Below, piece by piece: positions 48,390 to 56,639 of a stretch of 64,000 nucleotides of DNA (positions are counted from its first letter, which is position 1; each line of letters starts with the position of its first letter). Source of the DNA: Mesorhizobium kowhaii (lineage in GTDB: Bacteria > Pseudomonadota > Alphaproteobacteria > Rhizobiales > Rhizobiaceae); NCBI RefSeq assembly GCF_003253745.1, contig NZ_MZXV01000056.1, positions 124,001 through 188,000 of the forward strand, written 5' to 3'. Under the pieces are notes generated by a model. The model searched no databases. It was given only the letters and a program-made list of their open reading frames with translations, and was not told where the DNA came from. A program made the position numbers and the translations under genes.

Positions 48390-49469
48390 TCAGATCGCCG
48401 CGTTCAAGGCCGCGTAATAGCCGGCATAGTCCGGCCGCTTCTTGAGTACCGTTTCCAGATATTCTTCCAGCACCAACTTGTCCTGCACCGGATCCTTTAT
48501 GATCGCGCCGACAAGGCTGGCGGCCAGACCTTCGGCGCCGAGCTTGCCGCTGTCGAACCAGGCCGCCTGGCTGAGGCCGCCAACCATGGTGGCGATCGCT
48601 TCGGCCGTGGACAGCGAACCGGACGGCGTCTTCAGCGTCACCTTGCCGTCTGATGTCGCACCGGAGCGCAATTCGCGGAAGATGGTCAACACGCGGGCGA
48701 TCTCCTCGCCGACATTCTTCGGCACCGGCAGGTCGAGACCGCCAGCCATCTCGCCGACCCGCTTCGAGACGATCGCCACTTCTTCCGCCATATCTTCGGG
48801 CAATGGCAGCACGACGACATTGAAGCGGCGCTTCAGTGCCGATGACAGCTCGTTGACGCCCTTGTCGCGGTTGTTGGCCGTGGCGATGATGTTGAAACCG
48901 CGCTGCGCATAGATCGACGTGTTGAGTTCCGGGATCGGCATCATCTTTTCGGACAGCACGGTGATCAGCGTGTCCTGCACATCGGAGCCCATGCGCGTCA
49001 GTTCCTCGAGGCGGCACAGTTTTCCGTCTTGCATGGCGCGGTAAAGCGGCGTCGGCACCAGCGCCTCCTGGCTTGGGCCCTTGGCCAGAAGCTGCGCATA
49101 GTTCCAGCCATAGCGGATCTGGTTCTCGTCGGTGCCGGCCGTGCACTGCACGATCAGCGTCGAGTCACCCATGATGGCTGCCGCAAGATGCTCCGACACC
49201 CAGGATTTGGCGGTGCCCGGCACGCCGAGCAGCAGCAGCGCGCGATCGGTGGCGAGCGTCGCCACGGCGGTCTCCATCAGCCGGCGACGGCCGACATATT
49301 TGGGCGTTATCAGCGTCCCGTCATCAGCCTTTCCGCCGAGCAGATAGGTGAGAACCGCCTTTGGCGAAAGGCTCCACCCGGCAGGCCTTTGCCGGTCGTC
49401 GTTGCGCGCGAGCGCCTGCAACTCGGCGGCATAGGCCTGCTCGACCGGAAGACGGATGGCTGCGTTCAT
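48390..49469 (-). CDS. MoxR-type AAA+ ATPase
   Basis: A 359-residue ATPase starting at ATG 49469 behind GGAGAACAGC. Walker A is GVPGTAKS (82-89). The Walker B position reads LCRLEEL (151-157), with Glu where most relatives have Asp. Sensor 1 is GFNIIATANNRDKG and an arginine finger region is SSALKRRFN. These place it in the MoxR branch of AAA+ proteins, which work as chaperones with VWA-domain partners. The frame upstream to 49577 overlaps DUF5691 and is not needed. It sits in the middle of the operon, with the VWA partner two genes downstream. Confidence 0.87.
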   Translation of the reverse strand: MNAAIRLPVEQAYAAELQALARNDDRQRPAGWSLSPKAVLTYLLGGKADDGTLITPKYVGRRRLMETAVATLATDRALLLLGVPGTAKSWVSEHLAAAIMGDSTLIVQCTAGTDENQIRYGWNYAQLLAKGPSQEALVPTPLYRAMQDGKLCRLEELTRMGSDVQDTLITVLSEKMMPIPELNTSIYAQRGFNIIATANNRDKGVNELSSALKRRFNVVVLPLPEDMAEEVAIVSKRVGEMAGGLDLPVPKNVGEEIARVLTIFRELRSGATSDGKVTLKTPSGSLSTAEAIATMVGGLSQAAWFDSGKLGAEGLAASLVGAIIKDPVQDKLVLEEYLETVLKKRPDYAGYYAALNAAI

Positions 49470-49500
49470 TTGCTGTTCTCCGGATTGATCATGTGTCGGT

Positions 49501-50928
49501 TCAGGGCCCGGCCAGTGACGCGTTGAGACGCAGAAGACCGAGCGAAGGCGCTGCCGGAGCCATACCGGCTGCAACAACGTCCCCGATCAATTTTTCCGCC
49601 GTCGCCGCTGTGGCGAGAAAGCCCATCGTTTCCAGTAGCTGGTCGACGCCTCGCCTTACGGCGTCATCGTTTCCCGCAACAGCGGAGCGCAGCGCCGGGA
49701 GCGCCTGGCCGTTTGTCAGGTCGGCCCATTCCAGCCAGCTTGCTTCGAGGCCCTCGGCCAGGTTGAGCGCACCAAGATATTGCGTGTCTTTCAGGATCAG
49801 CCTGACCAGGACACGCTTTCTGCGGCTGTCCAGACGCGGCATGAGGTGGAGGACGAAGAGCGCCGGCTTGCCGCCTTCGGCGACAAGCGTATCGGCCATA
49901 TGCGTCACCGCAGCGTCGCTCCCTGACGCGGCAACCATTCGCGCGACAAGGATATCGGCATTGTTGTCGGCGCCGAATTGCCACGCCCCGATGAAATCGG
50001 ACTCGGTGACGCCGAAGCGCGCGGCAAGGTCAACCAGGTTGCAGGTTTCGAACAGTTCGGCGCGGCGTCGTTCCTGTGCCGGCGATTTGAGTTTTGCCGG
50101 CGCGTAGGTGGTGCGGCGGCGGATGAAGCCGGATTTGCCTTCTGCGATGAAGGCGGCGAGTTCGGCTGTCGGATCTTCCGGCCCGCCATCGCCGGGCTGG
50201 CCGTGCTCTCCCAGCCTTGCCAGCAGCCGGCCAGCCAGTTCGCGCACCTTGCCGGAACGATCGGCGGAAAGGCTCTGCAGGAACGGCACGTCATCGGCGC
50301 CTAGGCCGAAGCGCATCAGTTCGATGAGCGCGAGCCTGACCTCCGCCGGCTCGCCGGGCCCCTTGGTCTCGATCAGCTGCCGTGCCGAAGCCGGTGCGGT
50401 GCGACGCATATCGGCCAGCGCGGTACGGCGGGAAGCGGGATAGAAGTCGTCCCAATTTTCCGCCGTCAGATGCTCCTGGCTTGTATGTTTTTCGCCGTCC
50501 ACGCCTGACTGCCAGTCGATCCAGGGCGCATAGACGTCCGGACCGTTCTGATCCGAGGCGGCAGGCATCCAGTCCATCGGATGCAGCACGAAGCCGCGGC
50601 TGGCGACGAGCGTCACCACACGCGTCTTGCCTCTTGTGTCGCTGGCATGTTTCAGCGTCGCTCGCAAAAGCGGCCGCAGCCGCTCCGGTAGCATCGGCAA
50701 GGCAAGCTCAGGCAGTGGCGGGCGTCGTTTCAGCGTCTTTGGCGCGGCTGGCCGCAAGGCAATTTCGAGGGCCTGCGCGGCGATTGCCAGCAGCCGGCGT
50801 TCGCGCTCGTCGGGACCTGCACTGCCGGCAATCTCCTTCCACGCGGCAGGAGCCAGGTCGAAAGTCGTTCCGCCGGTGATCCAGCAGTCGCGCATGGTCG
50901 CCAGCCCGGTCTGCTCGATCTCATTCAT
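49501..50928 (-). CDS. DUF5691-family protein
   Basis: A 475-residue soluble protein with no catalytic motif I can identify. It is rich in Leu, Ala and Arg, with many short amphipathic helices such as VPFLQSLSADRSGKVRELAG and LLARLGEHGQPG. This pattern suggests HEAT-like repeats in the middle. The family call comes from overall resemblance and from the operon partners (SWIM, MoxR, DUF5682, VWA). It starts with an ATGA overlap on the SWIM gene and ends 31 bases before the MoxR start. A scaffold role is a reasonable guess and no more. Confidence 0.72.
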   Translation of the reverse strand: MNEIEQTGLATMRDCWITGGTTFDLAPAAWKEIAGSAGPDERERRLLAIAAQALEIALRPAAPKTLKRRPPLPELALPMLPERLRPLLRATLKHASDTRGKTRVVTLVASRGFVLHPMDWMPAASDQNGPDVYAPWIDWQSGVDGEKHTSQEHLTAENWDDFYPASRRTALADMRRTAPASARQLIETKGPGEPAEVRLALIELMRFGLGADDVPFLQSLSADRSGKVRELAGRLLARLGEHGQPGDGGPEDPTAELAAFIAEGKSGFIRRRTTYAPAKLKSPAQERRRAELFETCNLVDLAARFGVTESDFIGAWQFGADNNADILVARMVAASGSDAAVTHMADTLVAEGGKPALFVLHLMPRLDSRRKRVLVRLILKDTQYLGALNLAEGLEASWLEWADLTNGQALPALRSAVAGNDDAVRRGVDQLLETMGFLATAATAEKLIGDVVAAGMAPAAPSLGLLRLNASLAGP

Positions 50929-52319
50929 GACAGATCAAGCCTTCCGAACCCACTTTGCGCCGCCAGCAGCTCAAGCCGGCTGCCGTTCCAAAGTGCCGCC
51001 GTTGCCTTGAGGTCGAGCCCAAGCAGCGTTGGATTGACGGTGTCGGCGATCGGCAAGGCGATGCCGTGCGGATCGCCGGCGGCCTGCCACCAGGCGGCAC
51101 CCCGATCGTCCAGCAGGATCGCTCCGGGCGGCAGCATGACGGGGCAATCGGTCACCCAGGGCGCGGCGTCCTGGCGAGCAACATGGGCCGCGAGCGTATC
51201 CGATGCGCCAAGGCTGAAATCGGGCCAATCACCGGACGGGACGTCGCCCTTGCGGTCCGCCACCAGTGCCCTTAGCGGCTGACGCGCCGGATAGAAGACC
51301 AATCGGGCATCGAAGCGATCCCCCGGAGTGAACGCGTTCGACCGGCGACCGGCCGACGCCGGAAAATAATCGAGCAGGAGGGCAAATTGCGAGGTGGCGC
51401 TGTTCAGGTCGAGCAGCCAGGTCGAATGGCTGACAAGACCGTCACGGCGAGACTCGATCTTCTCGCCGAGCACCTCCCAGACGCTTTCGACCTGTGTCGC
51501 ATCGGGATTGGCCAGCACCTGTTCGCGGCCCTCAGAGGTCGAGACGAGCCGCCTCAGTTCCGGGTCGTCGGGTGCCGATCGCCAGGCTTTGGCCAGCAGT
51601 ACAAGCTTGCCGAGTTCGCGGATCGCAGCGTCCGGCCGTTCCTCGCTGCGCAGCCCCATCAGCCGTGACGGTATCTCGTCGATGCGGCCGGCAAGTGCGG
51701 TCGCCTTCATGTCGACCAGCCGCGCGGCGATCCGGCGGCAACGATCGCTGCTGTTGTCGACAAAGCCGGCCAGGCCAAGCCGCAACTGGTCGGCGATCCA
51801 TTGATCCAGTTCATCCAGCGCCGCCGACACGGAAGATCGCGTGTCTTCTGCCCGCTTGCGCTGCGCTGCCTCGCGGCGCTCGACTGCTGCTGCGTCCTCG
51901 ATATCTGCGCTTTCGTCGCGCAAGACTTCACCGATGCTCTTGCCTCCCGCACCTTGTGTCGGTTCCACAGGCTGCGACGTGGTCTTCCTGCGACGACCCA
52001 GCCAATCGTTCACCCATTCCGGCGTCGAGCCGGCGGCGGCAAAACCGGCCGGCGTGGTGGCAGCGATCCACATCAGCGCCAAGGTGTGCTTGCAGGGAAA
52101 TTTCCGCGAAGGGCAGGTGCATTTGTAGCCATGGTCGCCGGTGTCGACGACCACACGGTAGGGATTGGAGCCGGAACCCTGGCATTCCCCCCAGATGAGA
52201 GCGAGCTGTTCGTTCTTTTCGAGCCGTGGCCAGTTCGATTGCTTGGTCAACTTGGAAGCGGCGCTCAACGACGCCTGGTCGGGCGCAAGCGCCTCGATGG
52301 TTTTCAAGTCAAATTCCAA
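50925..52319 (-). CDS. SWIM zinc-finger protein
   Basis: A 464-residue protein with a SWIM motif of the form CxC-x6-CxH: Cys67, Cys69, Cys76, His78 (YKCTCPSRKFPCKHTLAL). SWIM fingers bind nucleic acid or protein. A basic and Gln/Glu-rich segment follows at about 110-170, then a long helical body with no known enzyme motif. It is the first gene of the five-gene operon and overlaps DUF5691 by four bases. The 111-base spacer upstream (52320-52430) should hold the promoter. SWIM proteins are found with MoxR/VWA sets in several bacterial groups, from memory, but their job there is not established. Confidence 0.83.
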   Translation of the reverse strand: MEFDLKTIEALAPDQASLSAASKLTKQSNWPRLEKNEQLALIWGECQGSGSNPYRVVVDTGDHGYKCTCPSRKFPCKHTLALMWIAATTPAGFAAAGSTPEWVNDWLGRRRKTTSQPVEPTQGAGGKSIGEVLRDESADIEDAAAVERREAAQRKRAEDTRSSVSAALDELDQWIADQLRLGLAGFVDNSSDRCRRIAARLVDMKATALAGRIDEIPSRLMGLRSEERPDAAIRELGKLVLLAKAWRSAPDDPELRRLVSTSEGREQVLANPDATQVESVWEVLGEKIESRRDGLVSHSTWLLDLNSATSQFALLLDYFPASAGRRSNAFTPGDRFDARLVFYPARQPLRALVADRKGDVPSGDWPDFSLGASDTLAAHVARQDAAPWVTDCPVMLPPGAILLDDRGAAWWQAAGDPHGIALPIADTVNPTLLGLDLKATAALWNGSRLELLAAQSGFGRLDLS

Positions 52320-52430
52320 GCCGCGCCTCTCGTCGCTCGAACGAATGCCGGTTGCCAGTATAGATGGCCGTTTGTGAAGAATTCTTGTAGCAGCAGAGGG
52401 ATAGAGACCGATACAGCGGCCCGCAAGTAT

Positions 52431-53711
52431 TCAGCTCGTGTGGCGCAAAAATTCGATCACCATCGCCGCCGTCCAGGTGAAGCGGCCGCCGCCGAGCGGG
52501 TCGCCGGCGAGCGGGTCATAATATTCGGCAAAGCCGCTTTCCCTGATCAAATCCAGGCTGGATTGCGTGATGCGCCGCGCGGCGTCGTGGTGGCCGGCGG
52601 CGGCGAGGCCGTCGGCGATCATGTAGTTGACCACCAGCCAGACCGGGCCGCGCCAGTAGCGCTTGGCGTCGAAACGCGGATCGTCGGGATCATGCGACGG
52701 CACGACGTAACGCGCCTTGCCGGCAAGACGCTCGACAGTAGTGGCCAGCGTCGCGGCGCGCGCTTCGGGGATGGCCGCGAAGGCTGGCAGGATGCCGCCA
52801 ACGGAGGCGCTGTCGATCAGTTTTCCGGTGACGCGGTCGAGACAGAGATACTGGCCTTGCGCATCGCTCCACAGTCGCTCCATCGCCGCCAGGCCCTTTT
52901 GCGCGCGGGCACGGTTGGCGCCGGCAATTCCGGTTTCGCCCAGCGCTTCCGCGAGCTCGGCAAGATCGGCCGCGGCGCGGATCAGGATGGCGTTGAAGCC
53001 GGGATCGACGACCTGGAAGGGCGAGGCATCATGCAGTCTGGCATTGTCCCAGCCAAGCCCGCGAAAATGCTGCAGTAGCCAGATGTAGCGGTCATACTGC
53101 TCTCGTGTCGGGCGATGCGCCGGATCGGCATGCAGGGTGTCGCGGCGCGTGTAGGGCTCGACGCCCTCGGTCGGCACGCGCTCGAAGGCATCGTCCCAGT
53201 CGATCGAGTTGTCGCGGCCGGACTCCCAGGGGTGGATGATGGCGACCAGCCCCTCGCCCGTGGGGTCGCGGTTTTCGTAGAACCAGCGGTGCCAGGCATC
53301 GATCTTCGGCAGCAGCGCACGGGCGCGATCCGCGGCTGACTTCTTGTCCTTGGCACGATCGAACAGGCGGCGCACGGCAAAGCCGGCGACGGCCGGCTGG
53401 GTGATGCCGGAGGTGGCCGTCGGGCGGCCGGTCCGCCACACCTCCGGCCCGGGAAAATAGCCGTCGTTCCAGACATGGAAGACGATATGCGGCACCATGC
53501 CGTCCGGCCACTGGTGTGCGAACAGCGTCTCGATCTCGGTCCATGCGCGCGCCTCGTCATAGTGGGCAAGGCCGAGCGCGGTCAGGCAGGAATCCCAGTT
53601 CCACTGAAACGGATAAAGGCCCTTCGTCGGGATGGTGTAGGCGCCCTGGTCGTTCTCTTTCAGCACCTCGACGGCGCGGGCGATGATGTCACTGGTGGCA
53701 GAAGCAGTCAT
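52431..53711 (-). CDS. Glycoside hydrolase, GH63/MGH1-like (mannosylglycerate/glucosylglycerate hydrolase type)
   Basis: A 426-residue (alpha/alpha)6-barrel enzyme. Motifs in order are LYPFQWNWDSCLTALGLAHY (32-51), HPWESGRDNS with probable acid Asp167, RYWRGPVWLVVNYM and GFAEYYDPLAGDPLGG with the probable base Glu396. These match the GH63-clan enzymes that hydrolyse mannosylglycerate or glucosylglycerate. The start is ATG 53711; the longer frame overlaps the ATPase gene. It is the last gene of a LacI-linked sugar importer operon, so it probably degrades the imported glycoside in the cytoplasm. Trehalose-like or other small alpha-glycosides are alternatives. Confidence 0.78.
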   Translation of the reverse strand: MTASATSDIIARAVEVLKENDQGAYTIPTKGLYPFQWNWDSCLTALGLAHYDEARAWTEIETLFAHQWPDGMVPHIVFHVWNDGYFPGPEVWRTGRPTATSGITQPAVAGFAVRRLFDRAKDKKSAADRARALLPKIDAWHRWFYENRDPTGEGLVAIIHPWESGRDNSIDWDDAFERVPTEGVEPYTRRDTLHADPAHRPTREQYDRYIWLLQHFRGLGWDNARLHDASPFQVVDPGFNAILIRAAADLAELAEALGETGIAGANRARAQKGLAAMERLWSDAQGQYLCLDRVTGKLIDSASVGGILPAFAAIPEARAATLATTVERLAGKARYVVPSHDPDDPRFDAKRYWRGPVWLVVNYMIADGLAAAGHHDAARRITQSSLDLIRESGFAEYYDPLAGDPLGGGRFTWTAAMVIEFLRHTS

Positions 53712-53733
53712 GGATGTTCGTGGGCTTTCGATG

Positions 53734-54774
53734 TCAAAGGGCATTGGTGGTTTCGGGATCGAACCAGCGGATACGGTCGGGTTTGGGCGCCAGGCGCAGG
53801 TGATCGCCGACCTGGACGCTGGCATTCGATTCCAGGATGGCGCGGAATAGGCCGCCCTCGACATCGCAGGTGACCAGCGTGTGCGGTCCGAGCGGCTCGA
53901 TGACACGCACGGTGGCCTGCAGTCCCTCGCCGCCGGCGTCGACGTCTTCCGGGCGGATGGCGAATTCGAGCTTCTGCCTGTCTGATTTGGGGCCGGGCAG
54001 CGTCAGCCCGGCAACGCTCCAGCTGTCGTTCGCGGCCTTCGTCGCGGGCAGGAAATTCATCGGCGGATTGCCGATGAAGGAGCCGACGAAGCGGGCCGCC
54101 GGATTGCGGTAGACCTCGACCGGCGACGCGGCCTGGACGATGCGGCCCTGATGCATGACGGCGATGCGGTCGGCCAGGCTCATCGCCTCGACCTGGTCGT
54201 GGGTGACATAGATGGTGGTGGTCTTGGAGGCAGCGAGCACGCCCTTGAGTTCGGCGCGCATTTCCAGCCGCAGGAGCGCGTCGAGGTTCGACAGCGGCTC
54301 GTCCATCAGGATGACGTCGGGCTCCATGGCGAGCGCCCGGGCGACGGCGACACGCTGGCGTTGGCCGCCGGACAGCTGGCCGGAATAGCGCTTCAGCAAT
54401 TGCTCGATATGCATGAGTTCGGCGGTGCGGGTTACGCGGCGCTCGACCTCTTGCTGCGGCAACTTCTTCATGCGCAGGCCGAAGGCGATGTTCTCGAACA
54501 CGGTCAGATGCGGGAAGACGGCATAGTTCTGGAACACCATGGCAGTGCCGCGGTCGCGCGGCGGCAGATGGTCGACGCGGCGACCGCCGATCCAGACCTC
54601 GCCCTGGCTCGGCGTCTCCAGCCCGGCGACGATGCGGAGCAGCGTGGTCTTGCCGCAGCCCGAAGCGCCGAGCAGCACCATGAATTCCTGGTCGGCGATG
54701 GTTAAGTCGACCTGATGCAGCGCGGTGAAGCCGCCAAAGCGCTTGGCGACGCCCTTGATCGCGATTTCAGCCAT
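53734..54774 (-). CDS. ABC transporter ATP-binding protein (MalK/UgpC family)
   Basis: A 346-residue ATPase with Walker A GASGCGKTT, Q-loop, signature LSGGQRQRVAVARAL, Walker B VILMDEPLSNLDA and the C-terminal TOBE/MalK regulatory domain (FVGSFIGNPPMNFL, then LEFAIRPEDVDAG). It follows the MalG-like permease by 21 bases. It energises the carbohydrate importer. Confidence 0.89.
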   Translation of the reverse strand: MAEIAIKGVAKRFGGFTALHQVDLTIADQEFMVLLGASGCGKTTLLRIVAGLETPSQGEVWIGGRRVDHLPPRDRGTAMVFQNYAVFPHLTVFENIAFGLRMKKLPQQEVERRVTRTAELMHIEQLLKRYSGQLSGGQRQRVAVARALAMEPDVILMDEPLSNLDALLRLEMRAELKGVLAASKTTTIYVTHDQVEAMSLADRIAVMHQGRIVQAASPVEVYRNPAARFVGSFIGNPPMNFLPATKAANDSWSVAGLTLPGPKSDRQKLEFAIRPEDVDAGGEGLQATVRVIEPLGPHTLVTCDVEGGLFRAILESNASVQVGDHLRLAPKPDRIRWFDPETTNAL

Positions 54775-54795
54775 GACTTGTCTCCGTGTCGTGCG

Positions 54796-55641
54796 TCATC
54801 GGTTGGCGATCCCCCACATGGCGAACAGATATTTTCGAACGGCGAAGATGAAGATCAGCGCCGGCACGACGAGCGCCGCACCGCCGGCGAATTTGAGATA
54901 GAGCGGTGATTCGCCGAGGCTCTGCAAAAGGAAGGCGGTCAGCGTGCGGTTTTCGATGGTCAGCACGGCGGCGGCGAACACCTCGTTCCAGGAGATGGTG
55001 AAGGCAAACACTGCCGAGGCCGCGATGCCGGGCAGCGCCAGCGGCAGGATGACCTTGCGAAAGGCCTGCCAGCGCGTGCAGCCGAGCGTCCACGCCGCCT
55101 CCTCAAGCTCGACCGGAATGCCCGAGAACAGCGAGAAAGTGATCAGCACGGCGAAAGGCAGCGCCAGCGTGGTGTGAACCAGCGCCAACCCGATGGCGGT
55201 GTCGTCGAGGCCGGTGCGGATGAACATCACCGCCAGCGGCAATGCCAGCAGCGGCAGCGGAAAGGCGCGCGTCATCAGCACCAGGAAGCGGAAGGTTCCC
55301 TTGCCCGGAAAGTCGAAGCGCGACAGCGCGTAACCGGCCGGCGCGCCGAAGCCGATGGCGAGGACCATCGTTAAGGTGGCAACCAGGACCGAGTTCCACA
55401 GCGCCCTGGCGACACCGGCGAAATTGATGAAGAAGGACAGGCTGCCAAAATCAAAGGATGGGAAGAAGCGCTTGGGAAAGGCGGTGACCTCATCCGGCGA
55501 CGACAGCGCGTTAACGATCAGGAGGTAGATCGGCAGCAGCACCCAGACGCAAAGCAGGATTGCGGTGGCGATCAGCAGCCAGTCGCCGGCCTTGCGCGCA
55601 TCGGCGGTCGCGGCAGCCGGTGCTTCGCTGACGGCGCTCAT
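54796..55641 (-). CDS. Carbohydrate ABC transporter permease (MalG-like)
   Basis: A 281-residue permease starting at ATG 55641 (MSAVSEAPAAATADARKAGD), overlapping the MalF-like stop by four bases (ATGA). Six helices are seen, with WVLLPIYLLIVNALSSPDEV at the start. The EAA coupling loop is ELEEAAWTLGCTRWQAFRKVILPLALPG. The much longer open frame reaching 56601 is a shadow over the neighbouring permease. Confidence 0.88.
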   Translation of the reverse strand: MSAVSEAPAAATADARKAGDWLLIATAILLCVWVLLPIYLLIVNALSSPDEVTAFPKRFFPSFDFGSLSFFINFAGVARALWNSVLVATLTMVLAIGFGAPAGYALSRFDFPGKGTFRFLVLMTRAFPLPLLALPLAVMFIRTGLDDTAIGLALVHTTLALPFAVLITFSLFSGIPVELEEAAWTLGCTRWQAFRKVILPLALPGIAASAVFAFTISWNEVFAAAVLTIENRTLTAFLLQSLGESPLYLKFAGGAALVVPALIFIFAVRKYLFAMWGIANR

Positions 55642-56483
55642 ATCCGTGCCTCTTTGGGCACGCGCAGCACCCTGAGGAAGAACAGCGTGAAGCCAATCGA
55701 GATGGCGAGGATGAGCAGCGCCGAAGCGGCGGCGACATTGCGATCCTGCAGCGTGAATTGCCAGTTGTAGGTTTCGCCCATCAGCACCGGCAAATTGGTG
55801 CCGCCAAGGGCTGCGACGACGGCGAAGACCTCGAAGGCGAGGATGACGCGCAGGATGATCGCCGTCTGCAGGCTGGGGCGCAGCAATGGCAGCGTGATGC
55901 GCAGGAAGCGCTGCCATGGGCTTGCCCCGAACACTTCCGCTGCCTCGTAATACTCCTTCGGGATGAGGCCCATGCCGGCGACGAGGATGACCATCATGAT
56001 TGCGGTGGCCCGCCAGATCTCGGCCAGCGCCACGGCGATGAAGATGGTCAGCTTGCTCTGGTAACCGAGGAACATGATCGGCTTGTCGACGACGCCCAGG
56101 CTGGAAAGCAACGTGTTGAGGAAACCCAACTGGTCGAAGATGGCGAGCCAGATCAGCCCGGCGGCAAGGTCGGAAATGCCGAGCGGAATGGCAAAGACAT
56201 AAAGGGCGGCACTGCGCCCGGTTTCCAGCCGCGACACCACGCTCGCCATCAGCAACGCCATGACCAGTTGGATCGGCACGACGATGGCCGCAAGCAGCAG
56301 CGTGTTGCGGACGGTGACCGGGAATTTCCAGCTGCCGGCCATGCTGCGGAAATTGTCGAGCGTGAAGGCGCCATCGCGGGTCACCGCCTCGAAGGCGACA
56401 AGCGCGAACGGGTAGAGGAAGAAGATGCAGAGGAACAGCGTCGCCGGCATCAGCAGCAGATAGGGCAGAGCCTTGCCGTGCAT
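55638..56483 (-). CDS. Carbohydrate ABC transporter permease (MalF-like)
   Basis: A 281-residue permease starting at ATG 56483 (MHGKALPYLLLMPATLFLCI). Six transmembrane helices are seen, and the coupling segment EYYEAAEVFGASPWQRFLRITLPLL is intact. A 155-base spacer with a dispersed palindrome separates it from the binding-protein gene upstream. Confidence 0.88.
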   Translation of the reverse strand: MHGKALPYLLLMPATLFLCIFFLYPFALVAFEAVTRDGAFTLDNFRSMAGSWKFPVTVRNTLLLAAIVVPIQLVMALLMASVVSRLETGRSAALYVFAIPLGISDLAAGLIWLAIFDQLGFLNTLLSSLGVVDKPIMFLGYQSKLTIFIAVALAEIWRATAIMMVILVAGMGLIPKEYYEAAEVFGASPWQRFLRITLPLLRPSLQTAIILRVILAFEVFAVVAALGGTNLPVLMGETYNWQFTLQDRNVAAASALLILAISIGFTLFFLRVLRVPKEARI

Positions 56484-56570
56484 GGTGGTGTCCTTTGCGG
56501 TGGCACGGTCGGGCGCCCGGAGTGCAACAAACTCCGGACGCCCCCTCGGGAGGATTCCTACTTTTGTTTG

Positions 56571-56639
56571 ACCATGATCTTTTCCGAAAACCGGTTTCCA
56601 CTTTTCGCTGACGCGGTCCTTCGGTTCGGGATCATGGTC
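56571..56639. repeat. Rhizobial dispersed palindrome (family 1) between binding protein and permease genes
   Basis: ACCATGATC and GATCATGGT form the ends, with CCGAAAACCGG inside. It abuts the binding-protein stop codon at 56639-56641. The position mirrors the REP elements found between malE and malF in enteric bacteria, where they favour high binding-protein mRNA. Confidence 0.75.

Noticed and set aside
54796..56601. 601-codon frame spanning both permease genes
   Set aside because: The part beyond 55641 is an Arg/His/Pro-rich shadow of the MalF-like permease; a real start exists at 55641.
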